A stretch of 64,000 nt of DNA, from contig VGVH01000005.1 in the NCBI GenBank assembly GCA_016874095.1, forward strand, positions 92,734 to 156,733. Reading direction: 5' to 3'. The position numbers and the translations under genes are program-made. Positions 10,577 through 20,967 of this stretch are shown piece by piece. The notes beneath the pieces are model-generated. The model was not told the DNA's origin, did no database searches, and was given only the letters and a program-made list of their open reading frames with translations. Position 1 is the stretch's first letter. Each line of letters starts with the position of its first letter. This stretch comes from Gammaproteobacteria bacterium (lineage in GTDB: Bacteria > Pseudomonadota > Gammaproteobacteria > Steroidobacterales > GCA-2729495).

Positions 10577-11311
10577 CTATTCCGTCAGCCCGCTCGCGGC
10601 GCCGCCGGTCCTTGGGTTGCTCACTGCATCAGGCCAGGTCTCGGCGACCCAGCCCATGACGGCCTTGACGACAGACTCGACCGGCATGCCGGTGGAATCG
10701 AGAACTCTGGCGTCAGCCGCTGGCCGCAGTGGAGCGACCGATCTTTCCGAGTCACGGCGGTCACGCTCGGCCATGTCCCTGGAAAGGGCGGCAAGGCTAA
10801 CATCAATACCCTTCTGCTTCAACTGGTTATGACGTCGGCGGGCGCGCTCTTCGACGCTGGCGGTCAGGAACACCTTCAGCCCCGCGTCCGGGAATATGAA
10901 GGTCCCCATGTCGCGGCCATCGGCAACGAGCCCCGGCGGGCGGCGAAACGCCCGTTGCCTGGCAATCAGGGCCTCGCGCACCGCGGGCAGCGCCGCCACC
11001 CTGGAGGCCGCGGCGCCAGCCGCCTCCGTCCGGATCGCGCCCGAGACGTTCACCCCGGACAGAAGGATGCGCGTGTCGCCGCCCTTGCCGCTGAGAAAAC
11101 TGACGTCGAGGTCCGCGGCCACCGCGGCGACGGCAACGGCATCGTCCAGCGCCACGCCGCGGCCACCGGCTGCCAGTCCGACCAGCCGATAAAGAGCTCC
11201 ACTGTCCAGCAGGTGCCAGCCCAGCTGCCCGGCCACCTGCTCCGCCACCGTTCCCTTGCCGCTGCCGCCCGGGCCGTCGATCGCGATGACTGGCGCGGGC
11301 GCAGCACTCAC
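10577..11311 (-). CDS. cmk: Cytidylate kinase
   Basis: Phosphorylates CMP and dCMP. The 244-aa product has the P-loop [15 protein letters not shown] at the N-terminus, the CMP-binding segment DSGALYR, DGRDMGT, and the lid segment [11 protein letters not shown] with [14 protein letters not shown]. The start is GTG at 11311, placed so that its GTGA overlaps the aroA stop codon by 4 bp. This explains the start better than the upstream ATG, which would extend 15 codons into aroA. It sits between aroA and rpsA, the standard order. Confidence 0.95.
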   Translation of the reverse strand: MSAAPAPVIAIDGPGGSGKGTVAEQVAGQLGWHLLDSGALYRLVGLAAGGRGVALDDAVAVAAVAADLDVSFLSGKGGDTRILLSGVNVSGAIRTEAAGAAASRVAALPAVREALIARQRAFRRPPGLVADGRDMGTFIFPDAGLKVFLTASVEERARRRHNQLKQKGIDVSLAALSRDMAERDRRDSERSVAPLRPAADARVLDSTGMPVESVVKAVMGWVAETWPDAVSNPRTGGAASGLTE

Positions 11312-12624
11312 CGCGGGCTCCCGTTGGACTCCGCCACGTCCATGCCGATGTCGCAAGCGAGCCGGACGAAACCGGGAAACGAGGTCGCCACGTTGTCCGT
11401 ATCCAGTATTCGGATCGGACCGGAGGCACGCATGGCCGCCACCGCGAATGCCATTGCGACACGGTGGTCGCCATGGCTGTCGATGGTTCCCCCGGTCATC
11501 GTGCCTCCACGGATCCGGGCGCCATCTGCGGTCTCCTCGACATCGATGCCGAGCGCCCTCAAGCCATCCGCCATGACGCGAATGCGATCGCTTTCCTTGT
11601 GCCGCAATTCTTCGGCACCACTGACCACCGTCTCGCCTGCGGCCATGGCAGCGGCAATGAAGACAGCCGGAAACTCGTCGATGGCCAGCGGCACGAGCGC
11701 CGGCGGAACTTGGATGCCCTGCAGGGCGGAGGCACGGATCCGCAGTCGACCCACCGGTTCCATCCCGGAGCCCGTGTCGAGCGGCTCGATGTCGATGTTC
11801 GCGCCCATCAGGCGGAAGATCTCCAGCACGCCGGTGCGACTCGGATTGAGTCCGACATTGTCGATGCTGACGTCGGCATTCCCAGCGATCAGCGCGGCAA
11901 GAACGGGAAAAGCCGCCGACGAGAGGTCGCCGGGAACATTGACAAGGGTTGCCTGCAGACCGCCGGTCGGCGTCAGTGAAACTGAATTCGCCGACCGCCG
12001 CACCGGCTGGGCGAAAGCCGCAAGCATGCGCTCGGTGTGGTCCCGAGATACGGCGGGCTCGATCACCTCGGTATCACCTTCGGCGAAAAGCCCCGCCAGA
12101 AGAATCGCCGATTTGATCTGTGCACTTGCCACCGGCAGCCGATAGGCTATTCCTCTCAGCCGGCGCCCACCCGTGACCGAGACGGGCGGCAGCCCATTGC
12201 GGGTGGTGATATCCGCGCCCATCTGACGCAACGGCGCGGCGACACGCTCCATCGGCCGGCGGCTCAGCGATTCGTCGCCGATGAGACGCGTATCGAACGA
12301 CTGGCCTGCGAGCAGGCCGGCGAACAGACGCATGGCCGTGCCGGAGTTGCCCATGTCGAGATCGCCAGCGGGTCGCTTGAGGCCGCGCAGACCGCCACCT
12401 CGCAGGATCAGCGAGTCGGCCGCCGGGCGTTGCACCTCTATGCCCATCGACCGCATGGCTGCCAGCGTCGCCAGACAGTCCTCGCCCGGCAGGAACCCGT
12501 GTACGCGCGTCTCGCCACTGGCGAGCGATCCCAGCATTACCGAGCGGTGGGAAATCGACTTGTCGCCAGGAACCCGCACGGTACCTGCCACTCGCGCGAC
12601 GGGCGACGACACGATCTGCTTCAC
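11308..12624 (-). CDS. aroA: 3-phosphoshikimate 1-carboxyvinyltransferase (EPSP synthase)
   Basis: Sixth step of the shikimate pathway: transfers enolpyruvate from PEP to shikimate-3-phosphate. The 438-aa product has [21 protein letters not shown] and [16 protein letters not shown], plus the late motif KESDRI. In the glyphosate-contact motif the residue after NS is Gly, not the Ala of CP4-type enzymes. The start is GTG at 12624, 11 bp after pheA. Pseudomonads fuse aroA to tyrA at this locus. Here aroA stands alone. Confidence 0.96.
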   Translation of the reverse strand: MKQIVSSPVARVAGTVRVPGDKSISHRSVMLGSLASGETRVHGFLPGEDCLATLAAMRSMGIEVQRPAADSLILRGGGLRGLKRPAGDLDMGNSGTAMRLFAGLLAGQSFDTRLIGDESLSRRPMERVAAPLRQMGADITTRNGLPPVSVTGGRRLRGIAYRLPVASAQIKSAILLAGLFAEGDTEVIEPAVSRDHTERMLAAFAQPVRRSANSVSLTPTGGLQATLVNVPGDLSSAAFPVLAALIAGNADVSIDNVGLNPSRTGVLEIFRLMGANIDIEPLDTGSGMEPVGRLRIRASALQGIQVPPALVPLAIDEFPAVFIAAAMAAGETVVSGAEELRHKESDRIRVMADGLRALGIDVEETADGARIRGGTMTGGTIDSHGDHRVAMAFAVAAMRASGPIRILDTDNVATSFPGFVRLACDIGMDVAESNGSPR

Positions 12625-12635
12625 CGCGTCCGCCG

Positions 12636-13757
12636 CTACAGCACGGCCTTGGGGTAGGAGCCAAGGACGCGGAACAGGTCCGCGTGACGCTGCAGTTCTT
12701 TCAGCGCCTTCGCCACCGCAACATCATCGGCGTGGCCGTCGATGTCGACGAAAAACACGTAGTGCCACTTGCGCCGGCGTGATGGCCGTGACTCTATGCG
12801 ACTCATGCTTACCTTGTGCCGCGCGAACGGCGCCAGCAGGCGGTGCAGCACGCCGGCATCGCCCGCTTTCGTGCTCGACAGCAGCAGCGTCGTGCGATCG
12901 GCCCCGCTGGACGGGAACAGACGTCGCCCGATGACGAGGAAACGGGTCGTATTGTCCGGGCGGTCCTCGATGTCCGTCACCAGCTTGCGCAGGCTGTAGA
13001 CCTCGGCAGCAGCATCGCCGGCGATCGCCGCGGTGCCAGCTTCGTCACGGGCGCGCCGCGCACCTTCGGCATTGCTGGTGGCCTCTACGAGCGCAATGCC
13101 CGGCAGGTATTCCTTCAGCCAGGCGCGACACTGCGCCAGCGACTGCGGGTGCGCGGCCACCCTGCGGATCTGGTCGAGCGAGTCCATCGTCCCGAGCAGG
13201 TGCTGGCGGATACGCAGCTCGACCTCGCCGCAGATCTTCAGCGGGGAGCCGAGAAACATGTCCAGGGTGTGATTGACGGAGCCCTCCGTCGAGTTCTCGA
13301 TCGGCACGACACCGAAATCGGCCGCGCCCCCCTCCACCTCGTGGAAGACCTCGTCGATCGTGGCAAGCGGCAGGGTGCGGACGGAATGGCCGAAATGCTT
13401 GTAGACAGCCGACTGGCTGAAAGTCCCTTCCGGTCCGAGGTACCCGACCTTGAGTGGCTCTTCCTGTGCGAGGCAGGCGGACATGATCTCGCGAAACAGC
13501 CGCACCATCTCCTCGTTGGTCAGCGGGCCTTTGTTGCGCGCGACGACTGCGCGCAGGACCTGCGCCTCGCGCTCAGGGCGATAGAACTCGACGGTTCCGC
13601 CTGCGCTGCCCTTGGATACGGCCACCTGCTGGGCCACGCGCGCGCGATCGCTGATCAGCTCGCCGATGCGGGTATCGAGTTCGTCGATGCGGCGGCGGAA
13701 TTCCGCCAGCGGCTCCGGCTTGAGAGCTTTCCGTTTCGGCTTCTTCCGGCTGGCCAT
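12636..13757 (-). CDS. pheA: Bifunctional chorismate mutase/prephenate dehydratase (P-protein)
   Basis: Converts chorismate to prephenate and then phenylpyruvate, the phenylalanine branch. The 373-aa product has an AroQ-type chorismate mutase helix domain (about residues 15-100), a dehydratase domain starting KVGYLGPEGTFSQ with the NTTRF motif, and a C-terminal ACT domain with the ESRP phenylalanine-binding motif. The ACT domain implies feedback inhibition by phenylalanine. Gaps of 11 bp to aroA and 12 bp to serA place it firmly in the operon. Confidence 0.97.
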   Translation of the reverse strand: MASRKKPKRKALKPEPLAEFRRRIDELDTRIGELISDRARVAQQVAVSKGSAGGTVEFYRPEREAQVLRAVVARNKGPLTNEEMVRLFREIMSACLAQEEPLKVGYLGPEGTFSQSAVYKHFGHSVRTLPLATIDEVFHEVEGGAADFGVVPIENSTEGSVNHTLDMFLGSPLKICGEVELRIRQHLLGTMDSLDQIRRVAAHPQSLAQCRAWLKEYLPGIALVEATSNAEGARRARDEAGTAAIAGDAAAEVYSLRKLVTDIEDRPDNTTRFLVIGRRLFPSSGADRTTLLLSSTKAGDAGVLHRLLAPFARHKVSMSRIESRPSRRRKWHYVFFVDIDGHADDVAVAKALKELQRHADLFRVLGSYPKAVL

Positions 13758-13769
13758 GGCTGACTCCCG

Positions 13770-14951
13770 TCAGGCGGACTGGGCGCGACCCAAATCGCGC
13801 ACGCAGAGCACGCCCGATATCCTGCGAATCGAATCGAGCACCGTCGCAGAAGGCGTACCATCGAGGTCGACGATGGTATAGGCAAGATTGCCGCGCGACT
13901 TGTTGAGCAGATCGGCGATGTTGAGCCCCGCGTCACCCAGGTAGGTCGATATCTGACCGACCATGTTCGGGACGTTCGCGTTCGCAATCGTGATGCGATG
14001 TGCAGCGTTGTGCGGCACATCGGCATCCGGAAAGTTCACGGAATGACGGATGGTGCCGTGCTCCAGGTAGGCACGCAGCGTGTCGATCACCATGATGGCG
14101 CAATTCACTTCGGCCTCCTCGGTCGACGCCCCGAGATGCGGCAAAGCAATGACGCGCTCATTGCCGAGCAGGCGGCGGCTCGGGAAATCAGTGACGTACG
14201 AGCGCAGCTTTCCCGAAGCCAGTGCGGCGAGTAGCGCGGCATCGTCGACGATTTCGCCGCGGGCGAAATTGAGGATCACGCCATCCTTCGGCATCAGCCG
14301 CAGCCTGGCCTTGTTGACCAGGCCGCGGGTCGCGTCGAACAACGGCACGTGCAGGCTGATCGTGTCCGCGCGACTGAACAGATCCTCCAGGCTGCGCGCC
14401 TTCTCGACACCTGAAGACAGTTCCCAGGCGCGATCTACCGTGATCTGCGGGTCGAAGCCGATAACCCGCATGCCCAGCGTCAGCGCGGCATTCGCCACCT
14501 GCACGCCGATGGCGCCGAGACCAATGACACCGAGCGTCCTGCTCGGCAATTCGGATCCGACGAAGCGCTTCTTTCCCTCCTCTACCGCCTTGTCCAGTGC
14601 AGCACCCTCGCCCGACAGCTGCTGGGTGTAGTGCCAGGCCTGGCAGAGGTTGCGCGCCGCCAGAAGCATGCCGGCGAGCACCAGTTCCTTCACCGCGTTG
14701 GCGTTGGCACCGGGTGCGTTGAAGACCGGGATCCCGCGCTCGGACATGCGGTCGACCGGTATGTTGTTGGTTCCCGCACCTGCGCGACCGATTGCCAGCA
14801 CCGAGGAAGGCAATTCCATGTCGTGCATCTTTGCCGAACGGACCAATACGCCATGCGGCTGCCCGATGTCGGAAGCGACCTCGTAGCGCTCGCGCGGCAA
14901 GCGCGCGAGACCCTGCACCGAGATGTTGTTGAGCGTCAGAACTTTGTACAT
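13770..14951 (-). CDS. serA: D-3-phosphoglycerate dehydrogenase
   Basis: First step of serine synthesis, oxidising 3-phosphoglycerate with NAD. The 393-aa product has the D-2-hydroxyacid dehydrogenase fold: NAD motif GVIGLGAIGVQVAN, catalytic Arg in FARGEIVDD, and catalytic His in LPHLGAST. A C-terminal ACT domain (about residues 320-393) suggests serine feedback. It lies next to serC, which encodes the next enzyme of the pathway, with a 31-bp gap. In the Pseudomonas version of this locus, as I recall it, serA is elsewhere, so this placement is a local rearrangement. Confidence 0.95.
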   Translation of the reverse strand: MYKVLTLNNISVQGLARLPRERYEVASDIGQPHGVLVRSAKMHDMELPSSVLAIGRAGAGTNNIPVDRMSERGIPVFNAPGANANAVKELVLAGMLLAARNLCQAWHYTQQLSGEGAALDKAVEEGKKRFVGSELPSRTLGVIGLGAIGVQVANAALTLGMRVIGFDPQITVDRAWELSSGVEKARSLEDLFSRADTISLHVPLFDATRGLVNKARLRLMPKDGVILNFARGEIVDDAALLAALASGKLRSYVTDFPSRRLLGNERVIALPHLGASTEEAEVNCAIMVIDTLRAYLEHGTIRHSVNFPDADVPHNAAHRITIANANVPNMVGQISTYLGDAGLNIADLLNKSRGNLAYTIVDLDGTPSATVLDSIRRISGVLCVRDLGRAQSA

Positions 14952-14982
14952 CCGAAGCTTTCCTGCGTTTCGCTGTCAGCGC

Positions 14983-16065
14983 TCAGCCGTGACGCTTCGC
15001 GAAATCAGCCATGAACCCGATGAGTGCATCCACGCCGGCTTCCGGCATGGCGTTGTAGATGCTCGCGCGCATGCCGCCGACCGACCTGTGACCCTTGAGC
15101 TCGGTGAGCCCCGCCTTTTCCGCCCCGGACAGGAAAGGCGCATCGAGTTCTTCCCGTGGCAATGTGAATGGAACGTTCATCCACGAACGATAGGCGACCG
15201 CGACCGGGTTGCGGTAGAACCCCGAGCCGTCGATTGCGCGATACAGTTTATCCGCCTTGCGGCGGTTGATCTCGGCCATGCGGTCCAGCCCGCCCTGCTT
15301 CCTGAGCCAGGCGAACACGAGCCCGGCGAAGTACCACGAAAACGTCGGCGGTGTGTTGAGCATCGAGCCCTCTTTCGCCTGGGCCGAGTAGCGCAGGATG
15401 TTCGGCACGGTGTCGGGCACGCGGTCGATGAGATCGCGCCGCACGATCATGACGACGAGCCCGGCAGGACCGATGTTCTTCTGGGCGCCAGCATAGATCA
15501 TCCCGAAGCGCGAGACATCGACCGGTCGCGACAGGATGGTCGACGACATGTCCGCGACGAGCGGCGCGCCACCGGCATCCGGCACGGCGTGGAACTCGAG
15601 ACCGCCGATGGTCTCGTTCGGGCAGTAATGCAGGTATGCCGCGCCGGGAGTCAGTTTCCACTGTGAGCGATCCGGCGCGTCGGTGTAGTTGCCGGCGGCG
15701 CCATCGGCCACGACATTCACCTTGCGCACCAGCTTCGCCTCACTGGCCGCTTTCTTGGACCACTGTCCCGTCACGAGGTAATCCACCGTGTCGCCTGCCG
15801 CCGCAAGGTTCATGGGGATCTGGGCGAATTGCTGGGTCGCGCCGCCCTGCAGGAACAGCACGGCATAGTCGGCCGGTATCGCGAGGAGTTCGCGCAGATC
15901 GGCCTCGGCCTGCTCCGCCACCTTGATAAAGGCCTTGCTGCGATGGCTGACCTCCATGACGGAAACGCCACGCCCCTGCCAGTCGAGCATTTCGGACCTG
16001 GCCTGCTCTAGCACTTCGACCGGCAAGGTGGCCGGCCCGGCGCTGAAATTGAAGATCCGTCCCAT
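14983..16065 (-). CDS. serC: Phosphoserine aminotransferase
   Basis: Second step of serine synthesis and part of PLP synthesis: transaminates 3-phosphohydroxypyruvate using glutamate. The 360-aa product begins with the SerC signature FNFSAGPATLP, has GGATQQFAQIPMNL, and carries the PLP-lysine motif GAQKNIGPAG. Length matches E. coli SerC (362). Located between gyrA and serA on the same strand. Confidence 0.97.
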   Translation of the reverse strand: MGRIFNFSAGPATLPVEVLEQARSEMLDWQGRGVSVMEVSHRSKAFIKVAEQAEADLRELLAIPADYAVLFLQGGATQQFAQIPMNLAAAGDTVDYLVTGQWSKKAASEAKLVRKVNVVADGAAGNYTDAPDRSQWKLTPGAAYLHYCPNETIGGLEFHAVPDAGGAPLVADMSSTILSRPVDVSRFGMIYAGAQKNIGPAGLVVMIVRRDLIDRVPDTVPNILRYSAQAKEGSMLNTPPTFSWYFAGLVFAWLRKQGGLDRMAEINRRKADKLYRAIDGSGFYRNPVAVAYRSWMNVPFTLPREELDAPFLSGAEKAGLTELKGHRSVGGMRASIYNAMPEAGVDALIGFMADFAKRHG

Positions 16066-16139
16066 CTACTGACCCATTGCCTCCATGAAATTGCTGCAGG
16101 CCGCGACCAGCGGGCCGCGGCACCGCGCCGTTGAATACC

Positions 16140-18689
16140 TCAGCCCTGGTCCTCGCCGTCGCCCATCGCGATGATGCGATCCAGGCCGACGAGCCGCTCC
16201 CCCTCATCGAGCCGGATCAGGCGCACACCCTGCGTGTTGCGCCCCTGCTCCGAGATCTCGTCGACCGATGTGCGCACCAGCGTGCCGACCGAACTGATGA
16301 GCACGACGTCATCGCCTGACTCGGCCTGGATGGCCCCGACCATGCGGCCATTGCGATCGGAAGTCTGGATGCCGATCACGCCCTGGCCGCCGCGCCCCTG
16401 TACCGGGAAGTCCTCGATCGGTGTCCGCTTGCCGAAGCCGTTTTCCGTGGCCGTGAGGATCTGTCCGCCACGCCCGATGAGAAGCGCGATCACTTCCTGC
16501 CCCTCAGCGAGGCGGATACCGCGCACCCCGGCCGCCGTGCGTCCCATCGGCCGCACGTCGTCCTCGCTGAAGCGGATCACCTTGCCTGAGCTCGCGCAGA
16601 GCAGGATGTCGCTCTTGCCGTCGGTGATCGCCACATCGACCAGCCGGTCGTTGTCATGGAGATCGACCGCCCTGATGCCGGCGTTGCGCGGTCGCGAGAA
16701 CGCCTCGAGGCTGGTCTTCTTCACGACGCCCTGGCTGGTCGCCATGAACACGTACTTCTCGGGCTTGAAGTCCTTGATCGGCAGGACCGCGTTGACCCGC
16801 TCACCCTCTTCGAGCGGCAGCAGGTTGACGATCGGGCGACCTCGCGCTTCGCGGCTGGCGCGCGGCACCTGGTAGACCTTGAGCCAGAAGAGCCGCCCGC
16901 GGCTGGTGAAGCACAGGAGCGTGTCGTGGGTATTCGCGACGAAGAGCTTGTCGATGAAGTCTTCGTCCTTGACCCTTGCGGCCGTCCGCCCGCGACCGCC
17001 ACGGCGCTGGACCTGGTAGTCGGTCAGGCTCTGCGCCTTCGCGTAACCGCCGTGCGACAGCGTGACGACGACCTCCTCCTTCGGCACGAGGTCCTCGATC
17101 GACAGCTCTTCGTGGCTCTCGATGATCTCCGAGCGCCTGGGGTCGGCGAACCGCTCGCGGATGTCTGCGAGCTCCGCGCGTATCACCGCCATGAGGCGGT
17201 CCGGGCTCTGCAGGATGCCGATGAAATCGCGGATCGCATCGAGCAGTTCGCCGTACTCGGCAATGATCTTGTCCTGCTCCAGCCCGGTGAGCCGGTGGAG
17301 CCGCAGATCCAGGATCGCCTGCGCCTGCACGGGAGACAGTCGGTAACCGCCCTCGCCCAGCCCGAATTCGCCGCCGATGTCCGGCGGCCGTGTCGTGACC
17401 TCCGCCCCGGCCCGCTCGAGCATCTGCGTCACCGCGCCGGGTGACCAGGGGCGCGACACCAACGCCTCGCGCGCGTCGGCCGGCGAAGGCGACGCCTTGA
17501 TCACAGCGATAACCTCGTCGATGTTGGCCAGAGCCACGGCCTGACCTTCGAGGACATGGGCACGTTCGCGGGTCTTGCGCAGATCGTAGATCGTGCGACG
17601 AGTGACGACTTCGCGACGATGGCGGAGGAATGCCTCGAGCATGTCGCGCAGCGTGAGCAACTGGGGCCTGCCATCGCGCAGGGCGACCATGTTGATGCCG
17701 AAGACCGTCTCCAGCGGCGTCTGGGCGAACAGGTTGTTCAGCACCACGTCGGCGAGTTGCCCGCGACGCAGCTCGATCACGATGCGCATGCCGTCCTTGT
17801 CGGACTCGTCGCGCAGCTCGCTGATGCCCTCGATTCTCTTGTCGCGGACCAGTTCGGCAATCTTCTCGATCAACCGGGCCTTGTTCACCTGGTACGGCAA
17901 TTCGGTGACGATGATCGCCTCGCGGCCCTTGTCGTCGATCGGCTCGATATGGGTGCGCGCCCGCACATGGCAGCGCCCGCGACCGCGGGCATAGGCCTCG
18001 ATCACGCCATGCGTACCGTTGATGATCCCGGCCGTCGGAAAATCCGGACCCGGCACCTTCTTGATCAGTTCGGCGAGCGGGATATCCGGGTCGTCCATCA
18101 GGGCGAATACGGCGTCGATGACCTCGCCCAGGTTGTGCGGGGGAATGTTGGTTGCCATGCCGACGGCAATGCCCGAGGAGCCGTTGACCAGCAGGTGCGG
18201 GATCCGCGTCGGGAGAACCGTGGGCTCGCGCTCAGACCCGTCGTAGTTCGGGACGAAGTCGGCCGTCTCCTTATCTATGTCCGCCAGGAGTTCGCCGGCG
18301 ATCCTCGCCATGCGGACTTCGGTGTATCGCATTGCGGCAGGCGCATCGCCATCGACCGAACCGAAGTTGCCCTGCCCGTCGACCAGCAGGTAGCGCATCG
18401 AGAACGGCTGGGCCAGGCGGACGATCGTGTCGTACACGGCCACGTCGCCGTGTGGGTGGTACTTGCCGATGACGTCGCCGACGACGCGTGCGGATTTCTT
18501 GTAGGGTTTGGTGTGGTCGTTGCCGAGCTCGCGCATGGCGTACAGAACCCGCCGGTGCACGGGCTTCAACCCGTCACGGACGTCCGGCAGGGCACGGCCC
18601 ACGATGACGCTCATCGCGTAGTCCAGGTAGGACTGGCGCATCTCGTCTTCGAGATTGACCGGCAGGATTTCCAGAGCTACGTCGGCCAT
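16140..18689 (-). CDS. gyrA: DNA gyrase subunit A
   Basis: Breakage-reunion subunit of the type II topoisomerase that introduces negative supercoils. The 849-aa product has the winged-helix domain, the catalytic Tyr in [11 protein letters not shown], the GyrA-box QRRGGRG that is needed for DNA wrapping, and a six-bladed C-terminal propeller. The C-terminal acidic tail is shorter than in E. coli (875 aa). In the quinolone-contact region the residue at position 83 is Val, where E. coli has Ser. Asp87 is retained. It starts the run of minus-strand genes ending at lapB. Confidence 0.98.
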   Translation of the reverse strand: MADVALEILPVNLEDEMRQSYLDYAMSVIVGRALPDVRDGLKPVHRRVLYAMRELGNDHTKPYKKSARVVGDVIGKYHPHGDVAVYDTIVRLAQPFSMRYLLVDGQGNFGSVDGDAPAAMRYTEVRMARIAGELLADIDKETADFVPNYDGSEREPTVLPTRIPHLLVNGSSGIAVGMATNIPPHNLGEVIDAVFALMDDPDIPLAELIKKVPGPDFPTAGIINGTHGVIEAYARGRGRCHVRARTHIEPIDDKGREAIIVTELPYQVNKARLIEKIAELVRDKRIEGISELRDESDKDGMRIVIELRRGQLADVVLNNLFAQTPLETVFGINMVALRDGRPQLLTLRDMLEAFLRHRREVVTRRTIYDLRKTRERAHVLEGQAVALANIDEVIAVIKASPSPADAREALVSRPWSPGAVTQMLERAGAEVTTRPPDIGGEFGLGEGGYRLSPVQAQAILDLRLHRLTGLEQDKIIAEYGELLDAIRDFIGILQSPDRLMAVIRAELADIRERFADPRRSEIIESHEELSIEDLVPKEEVVVTLSHGGYAKAQSLTDYQVQRRGGRGRTAARVKDEDFIDKLFVANTHDTLLCFTSRGRLFWLKVYQVPRASREARGRPIVNLLPLEEGERVNAVLPIKDFKPEKYVFMATSQGVVKKTSLEAFSRPRNAGIRAVDLHDNDRLVDVAITDGKSDILLCASSGKVIRFSEDDVRPMGRTAAGVRGIRLAEGQEVIALLIGRGGQILTATENGFGKRTPIEDFPVQGRGGQGVIGIQTSDRNGRMVGAIQAESGDDVVLISSVGTLVRTSVDEISEQGRNTQGVRLIRLDEGERLVGLDRIIAMGDGEDQG

Positions 18690-18922
18690 GACCGCAATAC
18701 GTCCACGGCAGTCGATGCGCAGCGGTCAGTTGCCGCCCCGATCGACTGCCCGGTTCCGTCCAGACACATTCGCCACCCCGCGCTCCGGATCGGAACGACG
18801 GGCCAATAAAGTTGCGCAGTTTAGCATAGCCATGCAGCCGGCCCGCAAAGACTACCCCGCTTCGATCGTTGCTCTGGCGCGGTTTTATCGCCGTTCGCGA
18901 TGAGGCAATATGCCGGTCGCCA
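18690..18922. promoter_or_regulatory. Divergent promoter region gyrA / mtaD
   Basis: 233 bp between divergent starts. An AT-richer patch at about 18801-18836 is the natural place for the gyrA promoter on the minus strand (TATGCT and TAAACT look -10-like), but no -35 box at proper spacing is convincing. No gene was found in it. Confidence 0.35.
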
Positions 18923-20254
18923 ATGATTGATCCATCGCTGACGGCCGTCGACCTCGTCATCTGCGCTCGCTGGGTCGTGCCGGTCGAGCCGGCGGGTGTC
19001 GTTCTGGATCACCACGCCATCGCCATCGACGCCGGGCGCATCGTGGATCTACTGCCCGCTGCCGAGGCAGCCGGACGCTATCGCGCGGCCGAATGGCTGG
19101 ACCGTCCGGGGCACGTCCTCATTCCCGGTCTCGTCAATGCCCACACTCACGCGGCGATGACGCTGCTGCGGGGATACGCCGACGACCTGCCGCTGGAGCG
19201 CTGGCTGGCGGATCACATCTGGCCGGCCGAAGGCCGTTGGCTCAGCCCGGACTTCGTCCACGCGGGCGCGGAGCTGGCCATGCTCGAGATGCTCGGTGGC
19301 GGCACGACCGCGTTCATGGACATGTACCTGTTCCCGGAAGCGATCGCGGGGCTGGCCGTCGAGCACGGCTACCGCGCTGCCGTCGGCATGGTCGTGCTGG
19401 ACCAGCCCACGGCCTGGGCGAACGGGCCCGAGGACTGCCTGCAGAAAGGCCTGGCGCTGCACGATCAGTACCGTGGGCACCCGCTGGTGAACACGGTCTT
19501 CGCCCCGCACGCCCCCTATTCCGTTGCCGATGCCGGCCTGAAGCGCGTGCGCATGCTCGCTGACGAGCTCGACCGCCCCGTGCAGATGCATGTCCACGAA
19601 ACCGCCGCCGAAGTCGCTGGATCGATTGCAGCGCTCGGTGTCCGGCCGCTCGAGCGGCTCGACCGGCTGGGACTGCTGTCGGAACGATTCATGGCGGTGC
19701 ACGCAACGCAGCTCGACGATGCCGAGATCGCCCTGCTTGCCACGCGGCGCGTCAGCGTCGTCCATTGCCCGAACTCCAACCTCAAACTGGCCAGCGGGAG
19801 CTGCCCGACCGGCCGGCTGCTCGAGGCGGGTGTCAACGTGGCGCTTGGCACCGATGGCGCTGCCAGCAACAACCGGCTCGACATGTTCGCGGAGATGCGT
19901 GCGGCTGCACTGCAGGCCAAGCACAGCGACAACGATGCTGCGTCCGTCCCGGCCGCCACCGCACTGCGCATGGCCACGCTGAACGGCGCCCGCGCCCTCG
20001 GGCTCGGCGAGCGCATTGGCTCGCTCGAGCGGGGGAAGGAAGCTGACCTGGTCTGCGTCGACCTCGACGACCCGGCCACCTGCCCGGTTCACAACGTGGT
20101 GTCGCAGCTCGTCTATGCAGCTTCCAGCCACCAGGTGTCCGACGTCTGGATCGCTGGGCGCCGGCTGCTGGACCAGCGCCGGCCGAGCGGCATGGACCGC
20201 GACGGCATACTCGCACGCGCCACCGGCTGGGGCGCCAGGATTCACGCGCGATGA
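18923..20254 (+). CDS. mtaD: 5-methylthioadenosine/S-adenosylhomocysteine deaminase (TRZ/ATZ family)
   Basis: A 443-aa cyclic amidohydrolase that probably deaminates methylthioadenosine and/or S-adenosylhomocysteine. Metal residues are visible: HTH in LVNAHTHAAMT, His in MHVHETAAEV, His in AVHATQL and Asp in LGTDGAASNN. The family also holds guanine and cytosine deaminases and triazine hydrolases. The assignment rests on the overall pattern and on the ubiG neighbour, as in Pseudomonas. The ATG of IDPSLTAV at 18923 is chosen over an in-frame TTG 18 codons upstream. Its stop overlaps ubiG by 4 bp. Confidence 0.85.
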   Translation: MIDPSLTAVDLVICARWVVPVEPAGVVLDHHAIAIDAGRIVDLLPAAEAAGRYRAAEWLDRPGHVLIPGLVNAHTHAAMTLLRGYADDLPLERWLADHIWPAEGRWLSPDFVHAGAELAMLEMLGGGTTAFMDMYLFPEAIAGLAVEHGYRAAVGMVVLDQPTAWANGPEDCLQKGLALHDQYRGHPLVNTVFAPHAPYSVADAGLKRVRMLADELDRPVQMHVHETAAEVAGSIAALGVRPLERLDRLGLLSERFMAVHATQLDDAEIALLATRRVSVVHCPNSNLKLASGSCPTGRLLEAGVNVALGTDGAASNNRLDMFAEMRAAALQAKHSDNDAASVPAATALRMATLNGARALGLGERIGSLERGKEADLVCVDLDDPATCPVHNVVSQLVYAASSHQVSDVWIAGRRLLDQRRPSGMDRDGILARATGWGARIHAR

Positions 20255-20967
20255 GCGCGGGCAACAGCAATTCCGACTCTGTCGAGATAGGAGGTTTCAA
20301 CCGCCTTGCCGATCGCTGGTGGGATCCAGCCGGCGAGATGCGCTACCTGCACCGCATGAACCCGGTCAGACTCGCCTTCATCGCCGGCCACGCGCGGCTG
20401 GGCGGTGCGCGCATCGTCGATGTCGGCTGTGGCGCCGGACTGCTGAGCGAGTCGCTTGCGCTGGCGGGCGCGGAAGTTCTCGGCATCGATCTCGCCGAGG
20501 ACCTCCTTGCCGTCGCCCGGCTGCACCAGCAGGAAGGCGCGGTCGCGCACCTGCGCTACGAGCGCGACACGGCAGAGGCGCTGGCTGAGCGGTCACCTGC
20601 GGCGTTCGACGCGGTGACCTGCCTCGAGATGCTCGAACATGTGCCGGATCCAGCTGCCGTCGTTGCCGCCTGCGCCCGGCTCCTGAGACCGCGGGGCACG
20701 GCGTTTTTTTCCACCATCAACCGCAACGCTGCTGCCTGGATGGTGACCGTCGCAGCGGCAGAATACCTGCTTGGTGTCCTCCCGCGCGGCACGCACGAGT
20801 ACTCCCGCTTCATTCGGCCGTCGGAACTCGCCCGCATGGCGCGCGCAGCAGGACTGGAACTGCAGGACATGAAGGGCCTGCTGCCGGACGAAGCCGGCGG
20901 CGACTTTCGCCTGGGGGAGGACCTGTCGGTGAATTACATCGCCAGCTTCCGGCGGAAATCCCCGTGA
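20251..20967 (+). CDS. ubiG: Ubiquinone biosynthesis O-methyltransferase
   Basis: SAM-dependent methyltransferase for both O-methylation steps of ubiquinone synthesis. The 238-aa product has FNRLADRWWDPAGEMRYLHRMNP-type N-terminal hallmarks of UbiG, motif I VDVGCGAGLLSE, motif II AVTCLEMLEHVPDP, and STINRNAAAW followed by GTHEYSRFIRPSE. ATGA overlaps occur at both ends: with mtaD upstream and, as GTGA, with the phosphatase gene downstream. An aerobic, ubiquinone-using cell is implied. Confidence 0.96.
   Translation: MSAGNSNSDSVEIGGFNRLADRWWDPAGEMRYLHRMNPVRLAFIAGHARLGGARIVDVGCGAGLLSESLALAGAEVLGIDLAEDLLAVARLHQQEGAVAHLRYERDTAEALAERSPAAFDAVTCLEMLEHVPDPAAVVAACARLLRPRGTAFFSTINRNAAAWMVTVAAAEYLLGVLPRGTHEYSRFIRPSELARMARAAGLELQDMKGLLPDEAGGDFRLGEDLSVNYIASFRRKSP

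Noticed and set aside
18801..18860. gyrA promoter
   Set aside because: TATGCT and TAAACT are possible -10 boxes, but no -35 fits 16-18 bp spacing.
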